A stretch of 34,402 nt of DNA from NCBI GenBank assembly GCA_017451395.1, contig JAFSPR010000058.1, positions 1-34,402 of the forward strand. Direction: 5' to 3'. This document shows, one piece after another, positions 25,714 to 32,249 of the stretch. A program made the translations under genes and the position numbers. This stretch comes from Bacteroidales bacterium. Its GTDB lineage: Bacteria > Bacteroidota > Bacteroidia > Bacteroidales > UBA932. Each line of letters opens with the position of its first letter. The stretch's first letter is position 1. The notes under the pieces are model-generated. The model was not told the DNA's origin, searched no databases, and saw only the letters and a list, made by a program, of their open reading frames with translations.

Positions 25714-25814
25714 GGTGGACCAGGTCCAAAAATGCGGTGGACCAGGTCCAATTATAATGGAACCCAATCCGCTTGTATGGTGGACCAGGTCCCAAAATGC
25801 GGTGGACCAGGTCC
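25714..25814. repeat. Four palindromic GGTGGACCAGGTCC repeats in two pairs
   Basis: The 14-mer GGTGGACCAGGTCC occurs at 25714-25727, 25736-25749, 25779-25792 and 25801-25814. The copies within each pair are 22 bp apart. The core TGGACC-A-GGTCCA is a perfect palindrome with a single central base. The set lies between the 52-bp array and the transposase gene and is unrelated in sequence to the array. Confidence 0.85.
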
Positions 25815-25852
25815 AACTATTAGGAGGGTTAAGTGAAAAAATGTGGTAAGAT

Positions 25853-25913
25853 TGCAAAAAAATGTGCGTTGTTCGTCCCACAAATGCAAAAAAACACGTC
25901 ATTCGTCCCTAAA
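25853..25913. repeat. Imperfect direct repeat, about 30 bp, two copies
   Basis: Two adjacent copies start TGCAAAAAAA and end TTCGTCCC followed by ACAAA or TAAA (25853-25884 and 25885-25913). They occupy the AT-rich stretch before the transposase gene. No promoter or coding signal was recognised in this part. Confidence 0.55.
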
Positions 25914-25928
25914 TAGAGGTTTTAGTCC

Positions 25929-26008
25929 CACTACAGGAAGCAAAAACGGCACCAGAACGTGCTGTAGTGCCGTTTCAGAAAAAAAGAAACGTTTCATTGT
26001 ATGAAACG
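25929..26008 (+). promoter_or_regulatory. Competing hairpins and palindrome upstream of the RAYT gene
   Basis: CACTACAG (25929-25936) can pair with CTGTAGTG (25962-25969). AAACGGCAC (25944-25952) can pair with GTGCCGTTT (25967-25975). The two stems share bases 25967-25969 and cannot both form fully. Next comes CGTTTCAT-TGT-ATGAAACG (25990-26008), a perfect 8-bp palindrome. A weak promoter, TTG at 25997-25999 then TTCCTTTG at 26021-26028, overlaps it. This could be a transposon end or an autoregulatory site. Confidence 0.5.
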
Positions 26009-26032
26009 GATAATAATTCTTTCCTTTGCGCT

Positions 26033-26947
26033 ATGAGAGACACACAAAAAAAGCGGGAAGAATACCGCACGCTTAAGAAAGGGTATTACCATTTCTGTAC
26101 TGATGGGCTTCAGGGCGAGCTCATCTTCAACAACGCCTTGCAATTCGCTTTCGGGATGTTCCTTATGGGACTGATCAGCATCCTGTGCGGGGTGCGGATA
26201 TATGCGTTCACGCTGATGCCCAACCATATCCATATAATACTCAGCGGCACCGGCGCGGACTGCCTGAAGGCATTTGACTATTTGAAGAGGAAGTTGTCCC
26301 TGAGGCTGGTCAAAGACGGATTCAGTCCTCTGCCGGCGGATTATTGGTTTAAATTGGTGCCGATTGAATCTGAGGAGCAGATGCGCTCTGAAATAGTTTA
26401 CGTGCTCCGCAATTGCCTTGAGGAAGGGCTTGGAGTGGTAGGCGGATACCTTTGGAGTTCGGGTTGGCTATACCATTCTGATGTTTCAAAACTTGTCAGC
26501 GGAACGCTTGCCGGACAGATCTCCTGCCGCCAGAGAAGGCAACTCCTGTTGGGAGATGTCGTCCTGCCGCCGGAGTGGATTGTTAATCCGTATATCGGCC
26601 TTCATCCTGGATCTTTTGTGGATACGTCCCTGGTGCTAAGGCTGTTTCCGGAGCCCAAAGATCTGCAGACTGCCCTGGTCAAGGACTATGAGGTAATGTT
26701 CCAGATTGCAAGACGGCTTGGAGAACTGCAGGAATTCAACAAGTCAGAGATAGATGGAATAGTGACCCACGTGCTGCAAAAACGGTTCTCCGGCCGGGAA
26801 CTGGGACAGTTGTCGGAAGAAGATAAGGGGAAGATGGCCATAATCCTCAGCCGTGACTTCGGGCTTAACTCCTATCAGATCTCAAAGTCAATATATATAA
26901 AGGAAAAGACCGTCCGGCAACTCCTTGCCTCCAAAGAATTACGCTGA
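26033..26947 (+). CDS. REP-associated tyrosine transposase (RAYT, HUH/Y1 family)
   Basis: A single-strand DNA nuclease/transposase of the IS200-like Y1 superfamily. With the ATG at 26033 it has 304 residues. The HUH motif is LMPNHIHII with His65 and His67. The likely nucleophile is Tyr123 in EIVYVLRN, followed by the family's WSSGWLYH segment. The C-terminal 90 residues carry a probable helix-turn-helix (LNSYQISKSIYIKEKTVRQLL, in part) beyond the Y1 core, as in RAYT proteins. A GTG at 25967 would add 22 residues but lies inside the hairpin region. Single copy, no IS200 ends, and 52-bp palindromic repeats on both sides make a domesticated RAYT more likely than a free insertion sequence. Confidence 0.85.
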   Translation: MRDTQKKREEYRTLKKGYYHFCTDGLQGELIFNNALQFAFGMFLMGLISILCGVRIYAFTLMPNHIHIILSGTGADCLKAFDYLKRKLSLRLVKDGFSPLPADYWFKLVPIESEEQMRSEIVYVLRNCLEEGLGVVGGYLWSSGWLYHSDVSKLVSGTLAGQISCRQRRQLLLGDVVLPPEWIVNPYIGLHPGSFVDTSLVLRLFPEPKDLQTALVKDYEVMFQIARRLGELQEFNKSEIDGIVTHVLQKRFSGRELGQLSEEDKGKMAIILSRDFGLNSYQISKSIYIKEKTVRQLLASKELR

Positions 26948-26959
26948 ATATAGGCCGAT

Positions 26960-27180
26960 GGTACTCATCACGTACACTTTCGGCCTTAAACGTCCGTGCT
27001 CAGTACCGCTGGGTACTCACCGCGTACACTTTCGGCATTAAACGTCCGTCCTCAGTACTGCCGGGTACTCACCGCGTACACTTTCGGCATTAAACGCCCG
27101 TGCTCAGTACTGCTGGGTACTCACGGTGTACACTTTAGGCATTAAACGTACGTGAACGGTACCCCGCGGGACTCATCATA
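26960..27180. repeat. REP-like tandem array, right arm
   Basis: Units of the same 52-bp family start at 26972, 27024, 27076 and 27128, again at exact 52-bp intervals. A decayed copy begins at about 27180. They run in the same orientation as the left arm. Palindrome variants here (CCGCTGGG, CTGCCGGG, CTGCTGGG) often keep pairing through G-T wobbles. Confidence 0.9.
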
Positions 27181-27247
27181 TGCACATAGGTCGTTAATCG
27201 TACACACTACACTATATGCGACCGGAAGGCCTCTGTTTATAATAATG

Positions 27248-27280
27248 TTTGCAAAATGAAAGAAAATAACTCATTTTGCA
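27248..27280 (+). promoter_or_regulatory. Candidate promoter of the structured RNA / caspase operon
   Basis: TTTG (27248-27251), 19 bp, then TCATTTTG (27271-27278) fits the Bacteroidota pattern with one mismatch. A perfect 10-bp inverted repeat, TGCAAAATGA (27250-27259) and TCATTTTGCA (27271-27280), covers both boxes and may be an operator. Predicted transcription begins near 27285. Confidence 0.5.
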
Positions 27281-27284
27281 TTTG

Positions 27285-27496
27285 TCCTAAGGACACCACA
27301 TATTGAAAAGTGTTTCGGCACATCCTTGAATGGAAATCTGGAAAATTTCTCGTGAACAAGGATTCGCAACACTCACATCACCATGGTTAGTAATGATGCC
27401 CTGCATCATATCTGGCAGGTGTGGGGTATTGTTTATTTGTTCACGGGTATTCCAGAACCTCCATTCAGATAGACGAACGGCTCCACACTTTTTTTG
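27285..27496 (+). ncRNA. Candidate rod-like structured RNA with intrinsic terminator (6S-like or leader)
   Basis: Successive nested pairings build one long rod. AAAAGTGT (27306-27313) pairs with ACACTTTT (27485-27492). TGAATGG (27327-27333) pairs with CCATTCA (27461-27467), TCTGGAA (27337-27343) with TTCCAGA (27450-27456), and CGTGAACAA (27351-27359) with TTGTTCACG (27437-27445). The apical hairpin is TGATGC-CCT-GCATCA (27394-27408). The closing stem runs into seven Ts (27489-27495), as in an intrinsic terminator. The size (about 200 nt) and shape resemble 6S RNA. Because the next gene starts 48 bp later with no obvious promoter of its own, it could instead be a terminating leader of the caspase operon. 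No coding frame is supported here. Confidence 0.6.
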
Positions 27497-27543
27497 TACA
27501 CACTAAAATCGCCAAAGGAGCCAGGTGGAACATTTAAACAACT

Positions 27544-28179
27544 ATGAAACGGGTATTGATGCTCGTCGGCCTCATGGCCGCTGTTTTGGTTTCAGGAACT
27601 GCCAATGCGCAGTTGGTTTCAGAAAGGAAGGTTGAAAAAGACGCAAAAAAACAAGCCAAAGTGCTTGTGAAAGAAGGATGGAAGGTTGCTCCCGGACACC
27701 CTAGTATTGAGATGCAGCAGCTTAAAGCGGCCAAAATCAACAACACGATGGATGACAACTTCAACTCCAAGTATGTTGAGGGTAGCGCACAGGCAGTTGC
27801 TCCCACCTATGACGCGGCTAAATTCCAGGCCACAGAACTTGCCAAAATAAACATAGCCGGCAAGATTTCCAGCGATTTGGCTGGTATCGCCAAAACCAAT
27901 TTGGGAAATCAACAGATAAACCCGGAACAGGCAGAAAACATTGTCAAGACCATTGGCGCTTACAAGAATTTTGTGGCGACTAAGCTCACCAATATCATCT
28001 CCTGCGTGGATATGTATAAAATAGACCCCAAAAACGGGCAGTACACTGTGAGCATTGGTATCTATTACAATCGCGACGAGGCAATGAGGGCTGGGATGAA
28101 GGAAATCCGCGACCAGATGATGAAGGAAAGCGAAGAACTCGCTGAAGAACTTGACGACCTCCTGGGCCTGAAGAAGTGA
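27544..28179 (+). CDS. Exported LPP20-like protein, first gene of the caspase operon
   Basis: A 211-residue protein with a signal peptide (MKRVLMLVGLMAAVLVSGTANA, then QLVSERK). An Ala/Lys-rich helical part, about residues 85-150 (AAKFQATELAKINIAGKIS), resembles the LPP20/FlgT-like pattern in which conserved alanines pack a helix against a sheet. The C-terminal 35 residues form a charged probable coiled coil (EIRDQMMKESEELAEELDD). It lies 48 bp after the structured RNA and overlaps the next gene by 4 bp (GTGA). Probably periplasmic. The family call is tentative. Confidence 0.7.
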   Translation: MKRVLMLVGLMAAVLVSGTANAQLVSERKVEKDAKKQAKVLVKEGWKVAPGHPSIEMQQLKAAKINNTMDDNFNSKYVEGSAQAVAPTYDAAKFQATELAKINIAGKISSDLAGIAKTNLGNQQINPEQAENIVKTIGAYKNFVATKLTNIISCVDMYKIDPKNGQYTVSIGIYYNRDEAMRAGMKEIRDQMMKESEELAEELDDLLGLKK

Positions 28180-29039
28180 CGCGCCTTATTGTTGCCACAG
28201 GAGTAGTCTTGTTCTTGATGGCTACTCCTTCCTTTGCTCAGAAGACAAAGACTGTTTCCGGAACTTATACCTATGTGGTCCCGGAAACACAGTCGTTTGT
28301 CCAGGCAAAGGAAACGGCAATAGAGAAGGCGAAAATACAGATTTTGGCCGACACTTACGGGACTGTTATTGACATGTCGGCTGCTACATCGATAACCGGA
28401 GACGGAGCCCAGACGCTTGCTCTTTCGCAAAGCCAGGTGAAGGGCGAATGGCTTGAGACCATCGGAGAACCCGTTGTTACCCGTTTTTTTGACGGTGATC
28501 AAATGGCCGTGAAGGTAGAGATTCGCGGTAAAGTGAGAGAAATAATATCGGCCTCCACAGAATTCACTGCAAAAATCCTTTGCGGTGCACCAGACCCTAG
28601 ATTTGAAGGGGATACGTTTAAAAGTGGGGATGATATGTTTCTATACTTTCAGGCTCCAGGAGATGGATATTTGGCCGTTTATCTATATGACGGAGCAGAA
28701 GATGTCTTCTGTCTCCTTCCTTACCAGAGGCAGGGTAGCGGCATATTTGAGGTCAAGGGTGGGAAGCAATATATTTTTTTCTCGGCCGATATTTCCGATG
28801 GTCAAACCCCTTACGACTGGGTGGATGAGTACACCCTTACGGCGTCTTCTGCAGTAGAAATGAATCGCATATACATTATCTATTCGCCCAATCGGTTTAC
28901 GAAGGCAATGGATAGCATCTCTAATGCCGGTCTCCCGCGCGAACTGTCTTTTGAGAGTTTTCAAAAGTGGTTGTCCCGTATCCGGATAGAAGACCGCGCC
29001 GTCGGAGTAAAAAGTGTTGATATAACTATACAAAGTTAA
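28176..29039 (+). CDS. Exported DUF4384-domain protein
   Basis: A 287-residue protein starting at GTG 28176, overlapping the previous stop by 4 bp. It has a signal peptide (LIVATGVVLFLMATPSFA). Residues about 35-130 resemble the alanine-rich LPP20/FlgT-like fold also seen in the gene before. Residues about 135-220 match DUF4384 (TFKSGDDMFLYFQAPGDGYL, CLLPYQR, a glycine turn, then QYIFFSADI). DUF4384 is often found fused to or next to caspase-like peptidases in bacteria, which fits the C14 protein two genes downstream. No catalytic motif is visible, and a sensing or scaffolding role is likely. Confidence 0.78.
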   Translation: MTRLIVATGVVLFLMATPSFAQKTKTVSGTYTYVVPETQSFVQAKETAIEKAKIQILADTYGTVIDMSAATSITGDGAQTLALSQSQVKGEWLETIGEPVVTRFFDGDQMAVKVEIRGKVREIISASTEFTAKILCGAPDPRFEGDTFKSGDDMFLYFQAPGDGYLAVYLYDGAEDVFCLLPYQRQGSGIFEVKGGKQYIFFSADISDGQTPYDWVDEYTLTASSAVEMNRIYIIYSPNRFTKAMDSISNAGLPRELSFESFQKWLSRIRIEDRAVGVKSVDITIQS

Positions 29040-29048
29040 GTATTAATT

Positions 29049-29756
29049 ATGAAACGTTTATTAGTTACGGTGGTCTTGTTGAGTCTTACCATTATGTGTT
29101 TCTCTCAAGAAAGAGTTAAAAAGGTAATTGATTTGAAAAATGGAACGTCAGTTGCAGGCTTCGTTATGGAGCAGGAAGACGGTAGTTATCTGCTGGAAAC
29201 AGAGGCTGGTGATGTCTTGTTTTATACGGCTGAGGAGGTTAGAAGCGTAAGAATGCAGGGCGAAGAAAACAAAACAAGACCTAGTAGTAAGAGCAAAATA
29301 ACACCGTTAACAGAGGGACATATTCTAAAGAGGAATGGGTTCTCTCTTACATTCGCGGATTCTGGAGATGATTTACTCCCTGAGCAGGTGTCTACATCTT
29401 TTTGGAATGATTATCGTAAAGCGTCAAAGGGGAAGAGGGCTGGAATGTGGATTATGATTGGCGGAGGAGGTGTGGTAATAATAGGCTCCGCCCTTTCTGC
29501 GATAAAAACTGTTGAAGAGGGTTCTTATTGGAATGGCAATGGATATACTACATATCATAATGTAAATTCATCGCCAGTTGGAGCGATTGTTGCTTCTGTG
29601 GGAGCTGGCGTCGCAATCTTTGGCGCCGTTAAATTTTTCTCGGGCAATGCTAAACTGGGAAAACTTGCGAAGCAGTATAATTCACAGCACGGCTATTCTT
29701 CCGAATTGTCATTGGAAGTAGTCCCGACGGGACTAGCCTTTAAATATAGTTTCTAA
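29049..29756 (+). CDS. Exported membrane protein, paralogue of the last gene of the operon
   Basis: A 235-residue protein with a signal peptide (MKRLLVTVVLLSLTIMCFS). It then has a small beta domain (VIDLKNGTSVAGFVMEQEDGSYLLETEAGDV, read in two pieces at about 25-55) and two glycine-rich hydrophobic helices (about 135-160 and 175-200). The beta domain is almost the same as in the protein encoded at 32250-32915 (KNGTVLTGYVEVQQDG, LLETSAGDV). It lies 9 bp after the DUF4384 gene and 3 bp before the caspase gene. No named family recognised. Likely inner-membrane anchored. Confidence 0.72.
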   Translation: MKRLLVTVVLLSLTIMCFSQERVKKVIDLKNGTSVAGFVMEQEDGSYLLETEAGDVLFYTAEEVRSVRMQGEENKTRPSSKSKITPLTEGHILKRNGFSLTFADSGDDLLPEQVSTSFWNDYRKASKGKRAGMWIMIGGGGVVIIGSALSAIKTVEEGSYWNGNGYTTYHNVNSSPVGAIVASVGAGVAIFGAVKFFSGNAKLGKLAKQYNSQHGYSSELSLEVVPTGLAFKYSF

Positions 29757-29759
29757 ACT

Positions 29760-31886
29760 ATGGATAAGTTCGTTGCCATATTATTGGCGCTTGTGCTGAG
29801 CATAAATGCTTTAGCTCAGGATTATCCGCAACGGGTAAATGAGAATGGAAAGGTGGGATACAAGTTGTCGGGAAAGTGGATAGCGTCACCAGTATATGAG
29901 TATGGATCTGAGTTTAGGAATGGCTTTGCTATGGTAAGGCTGGATGGTAAATTCGGATTTATAGACGACAAGGGTAATATTGTTGTAAAATGTTTGTATA
30001 ATTCCTGTACTTTGTACGACGAAAACGGTGTGGCTACAGGAAAAATAGGGGAAACACGATATTATCTGGATAAAAATGGTAACGCTTTTCGCTCTATGGA
30101 TGAACTGAAGGCCGCTGCAATCCTAAAGTCATCGGACTATAAAAACAAGGCTAACAACTATTCTGTGGGAGATTACACTCCCACATTAGATGAATCAGGG
30201 AAGTGGGGATATAAGCAGTTCGGAGAATGGGTAATTAAACCACGTTTTGATGCAGCCGGTGACTTCGCTGACGGCTTGGCCGCAGTTTCTCTTGGTGGCA
30301 AATGGGGTTATATAGGAAAAAATGGGTCCAGTTCCATACCTTTCAAATATGAACAAGGTGGGGTCTTCGTTGATGGCCTTGCAAGGGTAAAGCTCTATGG
30401 AAAATGGGGCTTCATTGACAAAAGTGGAGCGACCGTCATTCCTTTTAAATATGCGATGGCGGCCGATTTTTCCAATGGTCTTGCTCATGTAAGCTATAAT
30501 GGGAAGAACGGTTATATAGACAAAACTGGAGAGTGGTTCGATTCTGAGGAAGAGATGATGCAAACTTTCAGTGCCTTTGCACGCCATTTTGTTGAGGCAG
30601 ACATAAACCAATGGCAAAAAAAAGGCAAATATGAGAAGATGGCGCAGTGGCAGAAGCGAGTAACAGATAGAAACAGAAAAGCAAGAATTGACTCTTTGGT
30701 TAGTGTTGCAAGGGAGAATTTTATAGCTTCAGAAAGTAAGAAGATTCGCTTGGATTATTCTATAGTAGACTATGACTCAGAGAGCGAAGTTTTTCTCGTT
30801 CACGATAAACGTTTCGGCAATTTACTTGTGCCGGTCCCTATACGTGAGGCCGAAAAATTTGAGAACTCATTCAGCGAGATTACTCGAAAAGATGTTTATT
30901 GTGTAAATGGTGATAATCTTGGTTTGAGAGAGGCTAAGTTTGTAACACCATATGGTCGCACATACAAGTACAACAACACAGCATCCCTTTCATTCGCCTC
31001 GTTGGATATTGACTACAATTTTGAAGCCGTCAATTTTGAGGAAGAGGCCCCTAAGGCGTCACGTGGAAGCCAAACTATAGCATCTGCGAATCTGCGGGTG
31101 GGGCAATCAGATGTGGATCAGAAAATTCCTGATACACATACTATCAATGACAATACATTCGCTCTAATCATTACTAATGAAAACTATAAATTTGTTTCGC
31201 AAGTTCCTTATGCTATTAATGATGGAAGGGTGTTTGAGGAATATTGTGTCAAAACATTAGGGCTTCCCAAAGATCACATTCATAGGGCCGAAGACGCTAC
31301 TTTTGGTATGGTTATGGGAGAGATGGATTGGATTACAAATATCGCCAAAGTTTACAAAGGCAAAGCGCGTATTATGGTATATTATGCGGGGCATGGTATT
31401 CCTGATGAAAGCACCCGCGATGCTTATCTTCTTCCGGTAGATGGTACAGGAAGCAATACTTCCACGGCGATAAAACTTTCCAGTATATATTCACGTTTGA
31501 ATGACAACCCCACGGAGTCTACGGTAGTATTTCTGGATGCCTGCTTTTCCGGCGCACAGCGTAATGGACAAATGCTGGCTCAGGCCCGTGGAGTCGCGAT
31601 CAAGGCTAAGGCCGAAAGACCTTCCGGAACGATGGTTGTCTTTTCCGCAGCTTCAGGAGACGAGACTGCATATCCATATAAAGAAAAAGGTCACGGACTG
31701 TTTTCTTACTTTCTTATGAAAAAAATCCAAGAGACACGAGGAGAAGCCACTCTTGGTGAACTTGCGGCATATATATCAGAAAACGTGAGTCAGCAGGCTA
31801 TAGTCCAAAATGCGAAAAGCCAGACTCCAACAGTTGTGCCTTCTGCCGAGATAGGTGATAAATGGAAAAATATAAAACTTAAATAA
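29760..31886 (+). CDS. Exported WG-repeat caspase-like peptidase (C14, orthocaspase)
   Basis: A 708-residue protein with a signal peptide (FVAILLALVLSINALAQ). Residues about 28-260 hold five or so WG repeats (KWGYI..., KWGFIDKSG, then an FxDGLA turn). A charged helical segment follows (about 270-325), then a region of unknown fold (about 330-460). The C14 caspase-like domain spans about 463-700. The catalytic dyad is visible: His545 in YYAGHGIP and Cys595 in LDACFSG, followed by the typical GHGLFSYFL. The enzyme is probably a cysteine endopeptidase cleaving after basic residues, as in other orthocaspases. Its export to the periplasm or surface is unusual and all its neighbours are exported too. 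WG repeats presumably bind a partner. Confidence 0.88.
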   Translation: MDKFVAILLALVLSINALAQDYPQRVNENGKVGYKLSGKWIASPVYEYGSEFRNGFAMVRLDGKFGFIDDKGNIVVKCLYNSCTLYDENGVATGKIGETRYYLDKNGNAFRSMDELKAAAILKSSDYKNKANNYSVGDYTPTLDESGKWGYKQFGEWVIKPRFDAAGDFADGLAAVSLGGKWGYIGKNGSSSIPFKYEQGGVFVDGLARVKLYGKWGFIDKSGATVIPFKYAMAADFSNGLAHVSYNGKNGYIDKTGEWFDSEEEMMQTFSAFARHFVEADINQWQKKGKYEKMAQWQKRVTDRNRKARIDSLVSVARENFIASESKKIRLDYSIVDYDSESEVFLVHDKRFGNLLVPVPIREAEKFENSFSEITRKDVYCVNGDNLGLREAKFVTPYGRTYKYNNTASLSFASLDIDYNFEAVNFEEEAPKASRGSQTIASANLRVGQSDVDQKIPDTHTINDNTFALIITNENYKFVSQVPYAINDGRVFEEYCVKTLGLPKDHIHRAEDATFGMVMGEMDWITNIAKVYKGKARIMVYYAGHGIPDESTRDAYLLPVDGTGSNTSTAIKLSSIYSRLNDNPTESTVVFLDACFSGAQRNGQMLAQARGVAIKAKAERPSGTMVVFSAASGDETAYPYKEKGHGLFSYFLMKKIQETRGEATLGELAAYISENVSQQAIVQNAKSQTPTVVPSAEIGDKWKNIKLK

Positions 31887-31901
31887 TTAAATAGAATTGT
31901 C

Positions 31902-32243
31902 ATGAAAACTCGTTTGGTTTTACTAGTTTCTATGTTTGTTATGGCGTGTGCCTTATGCTTATCTTGTAAAAAAGGCGCTCAAAATCTAAAATCTTTAGCA
32001 GGGACTTCATGGGTGAGTTATCAAGAGAGTGGAGAGATCTCGATTAATTTCCAGAACTCGACATTTACTATAACCGAAATTGATGATGGAAATGCTGAAG
32101 GAGTTATGGCTGGGACATATGTTTTCTCATTCCCGAATGTTACACTCACTTTTACCAATGAGGATGGGTACACGGAATCGTTGCCTGGAATTCTAAGTGG
32201 CGATAACCTGCTATTAATGGAGTATGTTTTTGTCAGGAGATAG
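31902..32243 (+). CDS. Small lipoprotein, lipocalin-like fold possible
   Basis: A 113-residue lipoprotein with signal MKTRLVLLVSMFVMACALCLSC (lipobox cysteine at about residue 22). The mature 90 residues are nearly all beta strand: GTSWVSYQESGEISINF, STFTITEID, GTYVFSFPNVTLTF and a closing LLLMEYVFVRR. The pattern recalls lipocalin-like META/DUF domains of Bacteroidota, but no certain family match can be made. It lies 15 bp after the caspase gene and 6 bp before the next one. A periplasmic inhibitor or adaptor for the peptidase is possible but is guesswork. Confidence 0.68.
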   Translation: MKTRLVLLVSMFVMACALCLSCKKGAQNLKSLAGTSWVSYQESGEISINFQNSTFTITEIDDGNAEGVMAGTYVFSFPNVTLTFTNEDGYTESLPGILSGDNLLLMEYVFVRR

Positions 32244-32249
32244 TAAATT

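Larger units (their letters stand above)
25707..26959. mobile_element. REPtron core: RAYT module interrupting one 52-bp repeat unit
   Basis: The unit beginning at 25672 is intact up to CTCAGTAC (25699-25706), then changes sequence. The missing tail of a unit, GGTACTCATCAC, resumes at 26960, directly followed by a new unit at 26972. The roughly 1.25-kb module with the palindromic repeats, hairpins and RAYT gene thus sits in the centre of the repeat's own palindrome. This marks the boundary of the inserted or captured element. Confidence 0.65.

Noticed and set aside
25648-25902. 84-residue minus-strand ORF covering the palindromic repeats
   Set aside because: It translates the repeats themselves (repeated WTWST-type peptide), has no start context and no homology. 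It is a by-product of the repeat sequence.
25967-26032. Upstream GTG start for the RAYT
   Set aside because: It begins within a hairpin arm and adds residues unlike the family. ATG 26033 follows the weak -7 box closely, as seen for other genes here.
25707-26959. Classical IS200/IS605 insertion sequence
   Set aside because: No standard left/right ends or accessory tnpB. The gene is larger than IS200 TnpA and flanked by its own repeat family, which fits a RAYT better.
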